A DNA stretch of 64,000 bases, taken from positions 231,575-295,574 of the forward strand of contig ML133423.1 of the NCBI GenBank assembly GCA_003864495.1. Reading direction: 5' to 3'. Source of the DNA: Nemopilema nomurai (taxonomy: Eukaryota > Cnidaria > Scyphozoa > Rhizostomeae > Rhizostomatidae). The position numbers were made by a program, and so were the translations under genes. Positions 23,976 to 36,800 of the stretch are shown piece by piece (the first letter of the stretch is position 1; each line of letters begins with the position of its first letter). The notes beneath the pieces were generated by a model. That model searched no databases. It was not told the origin of the DNA and saw only the letters and a program-made list of their open reading frames with translations.

Positions 23976-25070
23976 AGGGTAAAGGCTAGGAGAAGGTAAC
24001 TCTGATTCCAAATCCCCCTGCTGCCTTTTAGGGCGAAGGCTAGGAGAAGGAACACTCCGATAAAAAAACCTCCTGTCGCCATACAGGGTACCGCCTAATT
24101 TGGGCATTGGCTAAGAGAAGGAAAACTCCGAAAATAAACCTCCTGTCGCCATACAGGGTATCGCCTAATTGGGCATTGGCTAGGAGAAGGAAAACTCCGA
24201 ATATAAACCCCCTGCTGCCTTTTAGGGCGAAGGCTAAGAGAAGGAAAACTCTGAAAATAAACCTCCTGTCGCCATGCAGGGTATCGCCTAATTTGGGCAT
24301 TGGCTAGGAGAAGGAAAACTCCGAATATAAACCCCCTGCTGCCTTTTAGGGCGAAGGCTAAGAGAAGGAAAACTCTGAAAATAAACCTCCTGTTGCCAAG
24401 CAGGCTATCGCCTAATTTAGGCATTGGCTAGGAGAAGGAAAACTCCAAATATAAACCCCCTGATGCCTCTTGGGGTGAAGGCTAAGAGAAGGAAACTCTG
24501 AAAATAAACCTCCTGTTGCCAAGCAGGCTATCGCCTAATTTAGGCATTGGCTAGGAGATGGATAAACTCCGAAAGCAAACCTCCTGCCGCCATGCAGGGT
24601 AACGCCTAGTTTGGGCATTGGCTAGGAGATGGTAAACTCCGAAGATAAATCCCCCTGTCGCCAACAGGGTACCGCCCAATTGGGCAAGGCTCGGAGATGG
24701 AAAACTCCGACTCAAAAAGCCCCCTGCTGCCTTTGCGGGGAATGAGGCTAGGAGATGGCAACTCTGACTTCAAATGCACTTGCTCCTTGCAGGTTACGCC
24801 ACTTGGGCAAAGGCTAGGAGATGGCAACTCTGATTCCAAATGCTCTTGCTGCCTTGCAGGTTACGCCACTAGTGTGGCAAAGGCTAGGAGATGGCAACTC
24901 TGATTCCAAATGCTCTTGCTGCCTTGCAGGTTACGCCACTAGTGTGGCAAAGGCTAGGAGATGGCAACTCTGATTCCAAATGCTCTTGCTGCCTTGCAGG
25001 TTACGCCACTAGTGTGGCAAAGGCTAGGAGATGGCAACTCTGACTTCAAATCCCCCCGTAATAGGGTAAC
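23976..25070. repeat. Minisatellite array in copy B
   Basis: Counterpart of the array at 2530-3835, with the same order of diverged units. The perfect 70-bp unit occurs three times here (starts 24812, 24882, 24952) against four times in copy A. The unit to its left also differs in length, showing repeat turnover after the duplication. Confidence 0.9.
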
Positions 25071-26084
25071 TTTCCAAAAAGAGGCTGGTGGACATTCTTT
25101 GGAGCAACAGGTAATGCATCCCTTTTTCACATTTTTTAGTTTTTTTGTACATTTAATCATCTTTACTTCTGCTTCTCATTTAAAAGAAACAGGTTGCTCA
25201 AAGAAATAAAAGTATCATTTCTCAGACTCTATTCAATCTTTAATCTTAATCTTTCATTAGTTTTAATCTTTCAAGCTGCAGGAATTGGCAAATATATTTA
25301 GTAGTTTTTGAAGTTGTTTGCATTAGTCAACTTGTTCAAATTAACAGTTTTTTTTTATCCAGCTTCCTGAGCCATGCAAGGATATGGAAAAGCAGGACAT
25401 CAAAAAGAAAAGATAAGTCCTTTAATTTTATTTGTCATCATTCTATCATTTCAGTTAAACTGATTTATTGCATATTTCTTTTCCTTTAATAATTCATCCC
25501 CATTATAGGTGCACTATTTAACTTTGTTAAAATAACTGAAATTATTTGGGAACTTTGATAGACAATTGATTGAAACTTACTTTTATTAAGCAATAAGGTT
25601 AGTTTATTCATTAGTTCACAACCACAGCTAACTCAATTCTATCTACATTTTAGTTCCAGTTCCACATTCCAGTTCTCCAGTTATAATACGCAAGCAGGGA
25701 TTTCCAATTGTTTGGACATTGCCCCCTTCCTCACAAAGCTGTCCTTGTCAAACAACCTAGGAGGCTCTAGTTAAAAGTCTCATCAACCATCAAGAAGTTG
25801 TACCTGACAGAAAACGGTGGACATTCATAATCAAGGAACTTTCAAGGAACATTCGAATTTTGTTTACGAGCGCTTAAAACTGAATAGTTGTTATTTTATA
25901 CAAATTTTATCAGTTGTTATTTCCTTTTTCTCTACTGAAATTGCGTTTTTTCTTGTTATAAAATCTCTTGAAAACAGGAGACAGTGTCAACCTTGACATT
26001 TTTCTCGAGTTCACCCATGATTCTCATGATGGTTACTCTATGTCGGTTTCATGACGGTGTCATTATGAATGCGCTTGTTTTGAA

Positions 26085-26160
26085 GACTGATCAACTGTTT
26101 GTTTTGCTTGTTTTGAAGACTGATCAACTGTTTGTTTTGCTTGTTTTGAAGACTGATGCA
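26085..26160 (+). repeat. Short tandem repeat, about 29-bp unit
   Basis: The phrase gttttgaagactgatcaactgtttgtttt is repeated about 2.5 times in copy B (ttgttttgaagactgatcaa recurs). Copy A has a single diverged unit at about 4830, so this expansion is specific to copy B. Confidence 0.75.
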
Positions 26161-26363
26161 ACTGTTGTCGTTGGATAAGTTTTTTGGGCAGTATGAAGGA
26201 TAAGCTTTCAAATAATATATATTGCAGAGGCAAACTTTACTGGGCGCCTAGATCATAAGTTTGAGCAAGATTGATTTTGTGTTTTTCAAGAAGCTATTGT
26301 AGTATTAACGGTTGAATTATCGGTGGGCGTGGATTGAAACTGTACCATGGCATTCTGGAGAGG

Positions 26364-26590
26364 GGCCTTCCCTGGTGTAAACCAGCACGATAAGGACAAA
26401 ATTCGGTCATGGCTAAAAAGAGGCACCTTTTGAAGTAAAAAAGGATAGCATCCAATGCACTTACCATTGCTTTCACGATGATACATCAGGACAATAATCT
26501 TCGGCAAAATGTACTGGGCCCTCCCCCTAGGCCGCGGCCATTTTACACTGTCACATGGAAATGTTGTTGTTGTTGATTCTGTCGTCGTCT
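26364..26590. repeat. 225-bp repeated segment, member 3 of 3
   Basis: Copy B version of the segment at 5047-5272, in the place expected from the large duplication. The minus strand again carries the good donor (gcaatg|gtaagtgc near 26466) after a short open frame (26594-26466); the plus strand carries the ATG at 26558. Confidence 0.75.
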
Positions 26591-26894
26591 CCACCTAAAG
26601 ATGTTGCCTGGCACAATGACAGTAAATCACTTTTTATACCTTTTCACTTATTTTTAAAAACTAAGTATGCATCTTGTACATTGATCAATGAGAGATATAT
26701 TCTCTTCTAAAAACGATGAGGAGATGAAAAGCGTAAAGCATTTCTTGGAAATTCTAGAAGAGAATGGTATATTTGAGTTCGTAAAAACGAGCAACATGCT
26801 GTTTTCTTACGAAAACATTTATTCAAATGAATATGCGACGTTGATAACAAAATTTGTCCATATTGGCCACAAAGGATTTTTTATGGCGACATAA
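26558..26894 (+). pseudogene. Copy B of the hypothetical plus-strand frame
   Basis: The frame starting at the 26558 ATG stops early. The charged part (KNDEEMKSVKHFLEILEENG) is retained from 26688 to about 26790, but the C-terminal part diverges and stops at 26894. A four-base loss near 26700 and other indels separate it from copy A. Function unknown. Confidence 0.25.
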
Positions 26895-27055
26895 TTTCAG
26901 GCCACGTCATGTCTGCAGTTCAAAACCTGATAGACAGAAGATTCGCTGAGGTATCAGATGATACACAAAGATGGCCCTAAAGATTCATATCAAATTGGAT
27001 TGTGCAACGATGCTAGAAGTCATGTCATAGAGCAATGCGAATCTTTAAAATTACA

Positions 27056-28310
27056 ATGATATTTTCTGACAACAATGATTTCGGTAAACATGATACATCC
27101 TGTGTAACAACAGGTTCTTGAGAAATTTGTTCCTGAGTAATATAATTTGTGAGACATTGCACTAGACGAATTGCAGACGGCCTAATGAGGGCTTGCAGGA
27201 CGTGCCTAAGGGAATCCAGATGAAGGATAAACAGTTTACACTGAAGTTGAGAGTTGAGAGAGCAAGGGATTGAGGTAAACAGGAAACAACTTGGGCTTGC
27301 GGGACGTGCCTAAGGGAATCCAGTTGAGAGAGCAAGGGATTGAGGTAAACAGGAAACAACTTGGAGACTGGATGTGATCGAGTTATGTGAAGTAATGCAG
27401 GCGGATTTAGAGAACGTGGGAGCATTGCTAATGTGAATACAGAATTAGCAATAATGTACTATAAATGATTCATAGAACGTTCACCCGGTAGCGATTCATA
27501 GAAAAGCTACCGCATTATAGGAATGGTTTATGTAAATAATGACAAATATGATACTAACAGATGAAATCGAGGGAATCGTGAAGGCACTTGAACAAGATTG
27601 GTTATCTCTCTTTCTCTTCCCTTCTTGCAGGTGTTGGTGTAATAAGTTTTAAATCAATCCTACTGTCAAAAGAATGAGGACTCTCGTCTATTTTCTGGCT
27701 TGGGCCTAACTCTAGCAAGCTGTACACGACTCGTAGTTCTATTACGCAGAAAATTTGTTGCATCTTGAAATCATAAGCACATTAATAGAAAAAAGTTTTC
27801 AAACTAATTTGTTTTAACATGATCAGCATCGTTTGTGGGTCGAAAACCATGGCTAAAGCCACGTAAAGCAACGTTTCTCCAAAAGTAGGATTCATATAGG
27901 GCTTAGCTTTCCTGGACTACACATCTAGTACAGAGTGACCAGAGGTACCGCAAAGAAACCAGAGCCTATGATCCCATTTAGAAAAATGACTAAACATAAA
28001 AAAAGAGTAAAAAGAAAATGTCATCAAAGTGTTGAAAAAATTAAATATCTTCTCAAGTCAATCCTTCATAAAAATATACTTGATCAAGTAAAGTTTTACG
28101 GATGGGGCCATTCAAAGACTCCTTACAGTGACTGAAGCCTTCGATGGACTGTGATGCTCAGATTATTTAGTCATTTTAAAAGTGCAGTGAACAAAACAGA
28201 GTACATCATTCAAACTTCATGCATTTCGCTGTTATGATATCTTACAAACATACAAGGATGAGCTTAATCAACTTCTATCTATCTCATTTTCAAAATAGTG
28301 ATATAAAAAA
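27056..28310. other. 3' flank of the channel gene
   Basis: DNA directly downstream of the channel stop on the minus strand; probably includes its 3' UTR. An internal direct repeat (gcttgcaggacgtgcctaagggaatccag ... gagagcaagggattgaggtaaacaggaaac) is present twice at about 27188-27362 in this copy only. No canonical polyadenylation signal was identified near the stop. Confidence 0.4.
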
Positions 28311-31300
28311 CTATTGGACATGTGTGTCATGGTGCTCCTCTTCGATAACTGATAAACGCCGATTACTGAATTTGACGAGGTGTCCCTGGTCTTTGAATGA
28401 ATACAGGGCGCTTTCAATCGCCGATTTACTGAACGTGAACAAGTCAACTTCGGTCAACGTCCTGACTGACATGACACAGAGCTTAGTCGACAGTATGTCT
28501 TTCTCCCCAAAGAAGCTTCCCTCCTCGTACGTCACCCTTTCTCCAGTAGACTCTTCTCCATGATCTTGGTCACCTGCAACGCTTTCAAGCTACGAGAAAT
28601 GAAACAGCAAGTGATCACTGGACAATATCACCTTCCTATATACCCCAGCAAGAACGGGTCATGAACCCTCTTTCAAAAAAGAGAAAACCTTGATGGCCCA
28701 TCTCAACGATTTGAAGGGCTGAATAAACATTTAGCAGTTAAAGAAAGACCAACGATAAAAGTTGTTAATGTGTAAAATTGTTCCAGGGAAAGCAGTGCAC
28801 TCAAAAGAAGCTACGAAACACCAATTATTGATACTTGTTTCCTTGTTGCTGTCACTCAGTCAATATGTAAAATAAATATTAATTAATTTGGCGTAGAGTA
28901 AGAAGTGAATCCTTGCTTGCTAAAAATGCTTGCTCTTTTGCGTTCTGCCCATGACGCATCAGGGAAGAAATTGCGATCCTTTAACGTATGCCATATAATA
29001 AGAAAAACATAAACGTCAATGAAAACTCAAGGGAGTAATCTCACTATGTCGGAGAAGATTAACAAGGTTAAACAAGGCAATATAAGTCAGCGTGTTGAAA
29101 CTGTTTCAGGTAAACAGCTAAAACCAAGCTTTGAAACATGACTCGGCCCATAGATATGAATTCGCATGTCACCTTTCCGCGTTTTATGAGATAGAGGCTA
29201 TGCTCGACATCACCACGCTTCATGACATATTCGCCGGCTGAAAAATGCTGATACTGCGCCTTGCTACATAGGTAACGTAGAAAAGCCGGGCTGCAGCCTT
29301 GGAACATGGAGACCTTTCGCAGCGCCTCAGAAACCAGGGAATGGTAGAATTCAGCCCTGAGACAGTACGGCATGCGCAGCAAGTGGGTGCTTATGTCGAC
29401 CCCTCTGCAAAAGACAGACATATTTGTGATTGGTAACTTTTAGATAAAGAAGCATTAAGAAAATTAACAAATATCGTTCAAGAAGGTTCCAGTTGGCTAA
29501 TGCATGTGTTTTGTGAAGTCGTAGGATTCGTTTCCTTACTGCCACGTTGCTGCCAGTCCTGTTTTATTGCTCGCATTCAAACAGCTTCACACACTATGCT
29601 CACTTGCAGCTATTTCTTGGTGTAGAGATAGTAACAAGGATTTATATTGTATTTCTGAACAAACATTATCTGTCCTTATCACCTTAAATGTAGAATGCAA
29701 GAATTGGTCTAGAAACGGTCCTGGACAAAGTTCATCCTCGACATCATCAACGATGCAATAGTATATTAAACCTATTCGTTGAAAATGACGTAATTACCTT
29801 GTCGTTTTCCAAGAATATCTGAAGAAATCCAGAACCCTTTTTTGCAATGGCCAAGAAATCCTTTGCTCCGTCATATGAGCCTAGGGTGAGATAGTATCAT
29901 TTAATGAAAATATACGATCTCAGGAAAAAGAAACCCGGGAATCTTCTCTCCTATATGTCAATTTTTCTTCAGTGTCTATTTGTCAACACTTTTTCTGATG
30001 GTTGCATGCATTAAATGTTAGTCTGTCTTTACTTTCTTGCTTCTTCCTTTGTATCTCTCCCTCTTTTTCGTCTTTCCCTCGTTTTCGTCTCTCCCTCGTT
30101 TTCGTATCTCCCTCGTTAATATCTTTTCAAGTTCATTTCTACACTAGTCTTCAGTTTCTAGTTTCTCTGCTCTTATTGCATCGTCTCAATCTCCCTTTTC
30201 ATTGGTAGAAGATTTAGTCCATTAGTCCGCTTCTATAATCAATTTTGGGGCTTGTTCGTAAGACACACCCAACTATCAGATCAATTACCTTGACTGCATT
30301 CAGTTTCTCCTCATAACTAACTCTTTGTGCTTCTGTGTTTGCTAGCGATGACGTAAGCTGGCCAAGAACAAACCCGCAAATGAGCTTTCCAGCAAGCATC
30401 ACAAATGATGCAAACACTTCGAGGAAGGAAGAGAAAACAACAATAATCAGTAAATACCCAAAAAAGGATAAAACCTTTCGCCAATAGTGTTAGTGGCGTC
30501 AATATGATCAAAGGGAAGCTTGTTACAATCTTGTTGTTTTGAAACCATCTCTGCAGAATGTTTGCAGCTTTCAAATCATCAATTTTTATACTGAGGATGA
30601 CGTCTTCAAGCAAAGTATTGACTGCTAATGACATTTGCTGCCTTCATGTTCTATCAACATATATCACCCTGTAATCATTATGCCTAGACCTGTTTACATT
30701 ATTCCCTACTTCACATTGTTAACTCCTGACTCATGCTAACGTCATTTTAAACATAATTTTTCGTTATGCTTGGTCACAATTCGTCATCTTTTTTGCATCT
30801 CATTCTGAATAAGTAATCTTAATTTAGCTTGTTAAATAATCAGGTAGTAAGTTGGTTAGTTGATTGGTTATCTAATCATTTAGTCAGCTGATTTGTTAAT
30901 TAGTTGTCTACTTTGTTAGTAAGTCAGTTAGTTAGTTGATTAGCAAGTTAGCTAGCTAGATGGTTGATTAGTAAGTTAGTTAGTTGGTTATTTAGTTAGT
31001 TACTTAATTAGTTAGTTAGTTAATTAGTTGGTTGGACGAAGCACCTCAACGAAGGAGAGTCACCTTAGCCTGTTGAGAAAGGGTCATCACAACCATCGTT
31101 TCGGTAAACTCAATCAACCAATATACTAATTTCCTATTCAACAGTTAGTAAGTATTTTAGGATTGAGAATTGATCTTCTTACGCATCTCCTCGTCATTGG
31201 TGGCATGGAAGTCACCATAGCCTGTTGACGTCATACTCGCCACTGCCCAGTAAACACTGTCCACGTACATTTCGAAAGGATCAGCGTGATGGTGATCTGA

Positions 31301-33825
31301 ACGAAGAAGATATCAACAATCAAAACAAACTGACAGACTTCATCACAGAGGGAGAGGTGTAATGACTTTGACCGAATTTTACGAAGCAAGTTCTCTTAGC
31401 ACCAAGTCAATCTGACTGTATCTAATTTACATCCAGGTCAATGTTACTTTTATCTGAGCATTGTGACTTTCGATGACCTTACAATTACATCCAGGCACCT
31501 GCTAATCTTAAACTAAATCTAAATCGTACTAAGTCTTGCTTTAGCCCCTCAAAATAGTTCGTTTCGATGACGAAACAGCTAACGCCAGTGCAGTCAGATT
31601 TGTGACGAATTCTGGTGACAAAAGCTTACCATCTTCGCCGACCCAACTCTCCTTCTTGCAGTGGGTTCCAATGCACGCCAGCATGTACCAAATGCACGCA
31701 AACGAATGGACAGATAAGGCAACCTTGAAGCCGATTTCACTCAGTCGTATATTCAAAACACTGAATGAAAGAAAACACATGATCATTCCAAGCTGATTAC
31801 ACCTTTAAGAGTAGACGAAACAACTATTCCTATCTATACAAATATAACTTTATAGTTCCTACCAAACTATAGAAATGGAAAGATGAATATTATTGAAGAT
31901 TAAAAATACACTACATGAACACTTGCTTAGACGTTTTTATATCAAGAGGTAACTAAATTTTTTTGTAAAACACAATAAATAAGTAAGAAACAATTGCTTC
32001 TTGGGAAAAGCTTTAATCCTTATTGACGTTATAGTATAAATGAATTGATTGCTATTCCTGCAGGATGTTTGGTGCGAAATAATTTTTATTCATTATCAGG
32101 AGAATGAAAACTTTTTTCACTGTCCATGGTGCCTAGTTGCTTCACCTTGAATTCTGGTTTTCGTATTTTCCTAGGCTAAGTATACTTCCTATTAAGACCC
32201 GATTACACTATCAAATTCAGGTACAATTTGCTTCCCGTTTTTCTGTGATCGCAAACAACGAGAGAATGTGATAGTGTAAGTCACCGCTTCAATTTGCTTG
32301 TATTTGGTTGTTTCAATGGCATCGTGAGAAAAAAGCTTTTGATCGCTGTTCAAAAAGATTTCCATCAACCTGAAGTTTTTCAAAGTTGCAATCGGACCCT
32401 TAGATTCTTTGAAGCAAAATTGCTAAATTCTTGAAAAAATACTCGTACACGGGCCAGAGGAGTACAAAAGTCCTCCGAATCCCCCTGAAGTCGTTTCTCT
32501 TTTAAAGGTGTCGAGTAAAATCCTGACTCACTTGATGTTCAGCTTGGTGACCCATTCGTTATAAAACAAAAATATCTTGCGTATTCGTAAAAGATGCAAG
32601 ACGCGGATGTATGACAAAATTTGCAATCGATGTTCACTTGCGAATGCGAACACAAGCAAATCCACTGGCAGGTTCGAGATGGCGTCCATTTTGAAATCCC
32701 CTTTGATGTAATGGTTCCAGATTTTGTCGAAGTCATCTACCACTTCTTCATTTTCTAACAGGTATGGCACGTGAAACTTGAGGTACATCTGCAACAAAAG
32801 CACACCAGTTAATAATTTCAACATTCATATAATCTTTCTGAAATTATTAATTCCATTAACAAACGTGACAACATATGCACAGAGACAGTAATATTTTTCG
32901 CATTTTCTAACTGACTTCTTGAGGCAATTTTCCCTAATTCTTGAGGCAAAAAATACCTCTATTGACACGATAGATTTGCCGTTTATTTCAGATTTATTTA
33001 CTTGACGCATGACAGGAAGGCTAAACAAAGGATGGACAATTTAGTGCCAGATCTCTTAAAGATAAACCTACCTCGAATGCAAAGGCTGCCTCCCACAAGT
33101 ATATGGAGCAGAGAAGCGTCGCCGAGTGGTCTTGATACGCAGCCTAAAATGCCAATGATGGAAATAAAAATGGATGTTGCCACGGCTCATTATCAAGTAA
33201 AGAACTAGCCAATTGTATATAAAAACACCAGAGACAAATCTCAAAAGAAACCATATTTTTAAATTGCCCGTTGTAAAATCTCTTCAGGATTATTTATTGA
33301 TAGAAAACGGACAATGAGACTAGGAAACATGTCAGGAAATTATGGTTTTTCAGGATGACAGCTCTTTTTCGTTTGTGTGAATGTACCGAGTGACGTAATA
33401 GCTCTGTAGTCATATATGTTCAACAGTCGTCCGCAAGCAGAAGTACTTCATCACCAATAAGTCCTTCAAAGCTAGGCCCATGCTTCTAAAGAGGCAGTCC
33501 TTCCATGGCCTAAATAATGCAGGCAGCGGCCTAGATACAAATGCCTACCAATTGAACGCTGCCAGTTGCTTCTGGCTGGATGCGTCTACGTGATGCCAAA
33601 ACATCTACTTACCACATACGTTATCAAGAGGTAGGATAGAAATGTTCCAACACAGTTGATCCTCTCTAAATAGTACATGAACGGGTTGCTTGGAGACAGG
33701 ACAAAGCGATTCCATTTTCTGAATTCCTGGAAACAGACGTTGTTGCTGCTGCCATTTCGAGCCCGAGTTGGTGATGGCACTTTTCCATTGAGTGCCTTGC
33801 TGTCATTGTGTATGAATATATTGAC
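28311..33825 (-). CDS. CNGK: CNGK repeat IV (residues about 1588-2089) and C-terminus
   Basis: Exons: 33613-33825 (N-linker, S1), 33072-33143 (S2), 32532-32788 (S3-S4), 31630-31760 (S5), 31183-31296 (pore, VASMTSTGYGDFHA), 30289-30416 (S6), 29798-29880 (C-linker, SWPLQKRVLDFFRYSWK), 29173-29404 and 28311-28589 (CNBD and C-terminus). S4 is RVLHLLRIRK. In the CNBD, LYLIKRGK joins LESVAGDQDHG across the last intron and leads to FFGE; the cassette is KDILSTKLCVMSVRT, again without the phosphate-binding Arg. The protein ends 30 or so residues after the domain. The last two exons are the part duplicated and broken in copy A. Confidence 0.88.
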
Positions 33826-36800
33826 CTGTGAAGGAGGAAATGCAACACAAATAAAGAGAAAGACGAACATCATCCCAGGAACAGTTGTGTCGTTCTACTC
33901 AATGAATAAACATCCGAGGCTTTTAGGCAGCCCTCTATTATGATCAAAGCACATGTATTCAAAACCTTTTAAAAGAAGATGTGAATCAGAAGCTGATTAG
34001 ACAGCCAATCAGTGCACTTTTCTTACAACCCTTCAGTTATGTGATACATTCATATAAGTCGATTGTACTGTATTCTACATTCTTGTGAATTAACAAGCAA
34101 ATCAAATATTCTTGTGAAGTATAAGAGATAATCCTCGCTACAAAGTTGTATCTTTGTGCTATTACTTGTTATAATTACTTGTTATTATTACTTGTTTATC
34201 TTCACTTGTCTCTTCCACTTTGCGAACTTCAGCATCAAAGAGCCCTTGTTTCATTTTCTTGTCCAGCATGCTCTTCAGTTCCAGCGCTACGGAGGAGATT
34301 TGCTTCTTGATCTGAGGAAAGCTTTCCAGATGAGCATCGATATCACGCTTGCTCAGAACAAACAGATCCGTGTTCGTGTGTGCCCTGAAACATGCCAAGA
34401 GGCAAATTAATTTAAGAAGAGTCTTCTATACAAGCTGATACAGTATGACGTCATAGGCGAACGTATGATTATTTCTCATTATAAAATCTGGTTGCGTGTT
34501 TTTGTCGGGAGAACAGACCTGCAAATAATCATCGAGAAAACAGACCATCGTAGGGTTATTTTGCTTCAAATTTTATCTTAACAAAGTTCCATTAAAAGAG
34601 CAGATTTTGCTTCTTTTAGTATCGTTGTACATTTTTTGAAGTGCTAAGTCTTTTTAGAGTAGCACAGTTTAAAAAGACTATTCAAGATTTGGCTAGATAT
34701 GTTGCTTAGCTTTGAAAAAACCCTAACCTAAACCTTTGCCCATTTTTATGATACTTCTTTTCAAATTTCTAATAGACTTAAATCAGCCTTTATATTTGCT
34801 ATTGCACCACTCGTTCTAGCAAAAAGTGTATTATATTTCAGGGGTGTCTCGGTAAAAAGCTGTATCTCTAGTTGCAATCCGTCTGGCGCCTAGGTTCAAC
34901 AATGGAGACCTGACCATGTATGTACCTTATGGAGAAGTTCACTTGGCTGCCACACACCACGCCTACGTCACCAAAGAAGTTTCCAGTGCCGATCCGCTTA
35001 AGAACGGTAGGCTCCTCCTCATCGGTCACGATTTCTGCCGTTCCATACCGGATGAAAATTATCTGATCGGAAGAATGACATCACGTAAACAGCTCAATAA
35101 AGAACTATAAGTTTGATAATGAATCTTAATTAAAACAAGAAAACCATCTCAATAGTAATTCACGCTAAGTAAGAAATTCCATAAGTAAGAAAAGTATAAA
35201 AATGTCAGCAGATTATCAATGTAAAGTTTTGCTTCAAATTTATGACATTATACCAAGACCTATATCGCATCGTCGGACTAAATAGATATTTCTAGAATAA
35301 TGACATTGACTGTGACTGTTTGGTCGAAATTTAAAAACAAGATGGCTAGCTACAAACTGCAACTTGAGAAAGTGGAAAGCGTTGAAAATAAAAGACCGTA
35401 CCTCCCGCCAAAGATCTCCTTTTCTCACAATGAATTCACCCTTCAAAACGTAAAATGGCCTGATATCTCGAGACAGCAGCTTGATGAAGCCAAGTTCAGA
35501 TTTCTTAAAAAATGGAATCTGAAAGAGCAAATGAATCCAGGTTAGGAGCATTTATGCAGGTAATACACGTGCAATTTTAAGAGAAGCTTTTAATAACAAA
35601 CAAAAATCTACAGGTCTTTGTTAGGCAAAACTTTCATTCTTTTTCACTGTCTCGTTTCATTACATTTTCTTAGCATAAGCCAAGAAACTAGCATCAACCA
35701 GTAAATTAAACGCGTGTACGTGTTTCGTTCAGAGATACATCGAGTGTCTTTATCTGGTTGAATTCAGTATAGAAAGAATTATGAGATGATACTCGAATAA
35801 AAAGCACGAACAGAAAGTTCAAAATGTGAGAGAAATAGGCAGCAAGACACTGCTTGCTTAAAACCTAACTAAACTTCTGAACCTAACTTCTAAATGTGTT
35901 TTGAAGATCACCATTCCCCATTAGCCTCAGTTTCAAACCACTTACGGATTGCAAAAGAGACTGGTAAAGGGAAAGACAGATGTTTCCCTGCATCGACATT
36001 GGCAGTCCCTCAAAAGGGTTTTCGGAGTTGACGCCTTTCGTTCGCTTCCAAACGTATTCATAGTGACTAGAAGTAAACATAAAAATGTAAACAGTTGCAG
36101 CAAACAACATTGATGAAAACGATTATTGAGCAATCAGCGATTTCTACAGTGCTGTACACGCCCGAAGTATCTGAAACGTGGTGGAATAAGTTGCTCCCCC
36201 TTTAGAGTATAATTCTAAAGCCGGTCTTTAATTGCAAGTACATGAATTGAAAAGACCACTGTGTGTCTGAGTTGTAAAGTTCTCGGTGACGTGTAAAAAG
36301 CGCTGAAAACATTTGAAGTATAAAGGGAGGAGGGCAGTATTAAGTTGCTATTACACAAGGTTAGCAAATGCCATCATCAGGAAACTTCAATATGCAATTC
36401 ATTGTGTCTTCATCTGTGCGTTTCTAAGTAAAGTGAAGCTGTTACACTGGATGGATGAAGTTAGTGTAATAAGAACTTGAAGAAGCAGCAACAAGAACTC
36501 ACTTGATTATTCTCTCAGACAAGGAGGGCTTTACTTCTTCACTCTGTACACATGAAAAAATGACTAATACATATAAAAAACAGAACTATTCATGACATCT
36601 TTTACATTTTACACTGTAGCGAGCCTTATATATACCAGGAAAACATTCGGCTTATGATTGCAAAAACAAACGGAAAATTTATTATAATTATTTATTATTT
36701 ATTAAATTGTATTCAAGCTTTGGAAAATTCTACTTTCAAACAATACAATATCTACTGGCATTTCAATTGATGTATAAAAAAGCGTGATGTAGGTCCACAT

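Larger units (their letters stand above)
21434..29640 (+). repeat. Segmental duplication, copy B (contains intact channel 3' end)
   Basis: Direct duplicate of 1-7802 plus about 11703-12290. Copy B has no hAT element, no SINE and no third 225-bp segment, and its channel exons are open with intact splice sites, so it represents the original state. Similarity ends in the intron between exons 41 and 42 of the channel gene (about 29640). Confidence 0.93.

Noticed and set aside
34500..34550. An extra channel exon after ttatttgcag (VCSPDKNTQP)
   Set aside because: The exon at 34926-35062, extended to its GTACAT donor, joins the next exon (34384) in phase and completes the CNBD, so no extra exon is needed.
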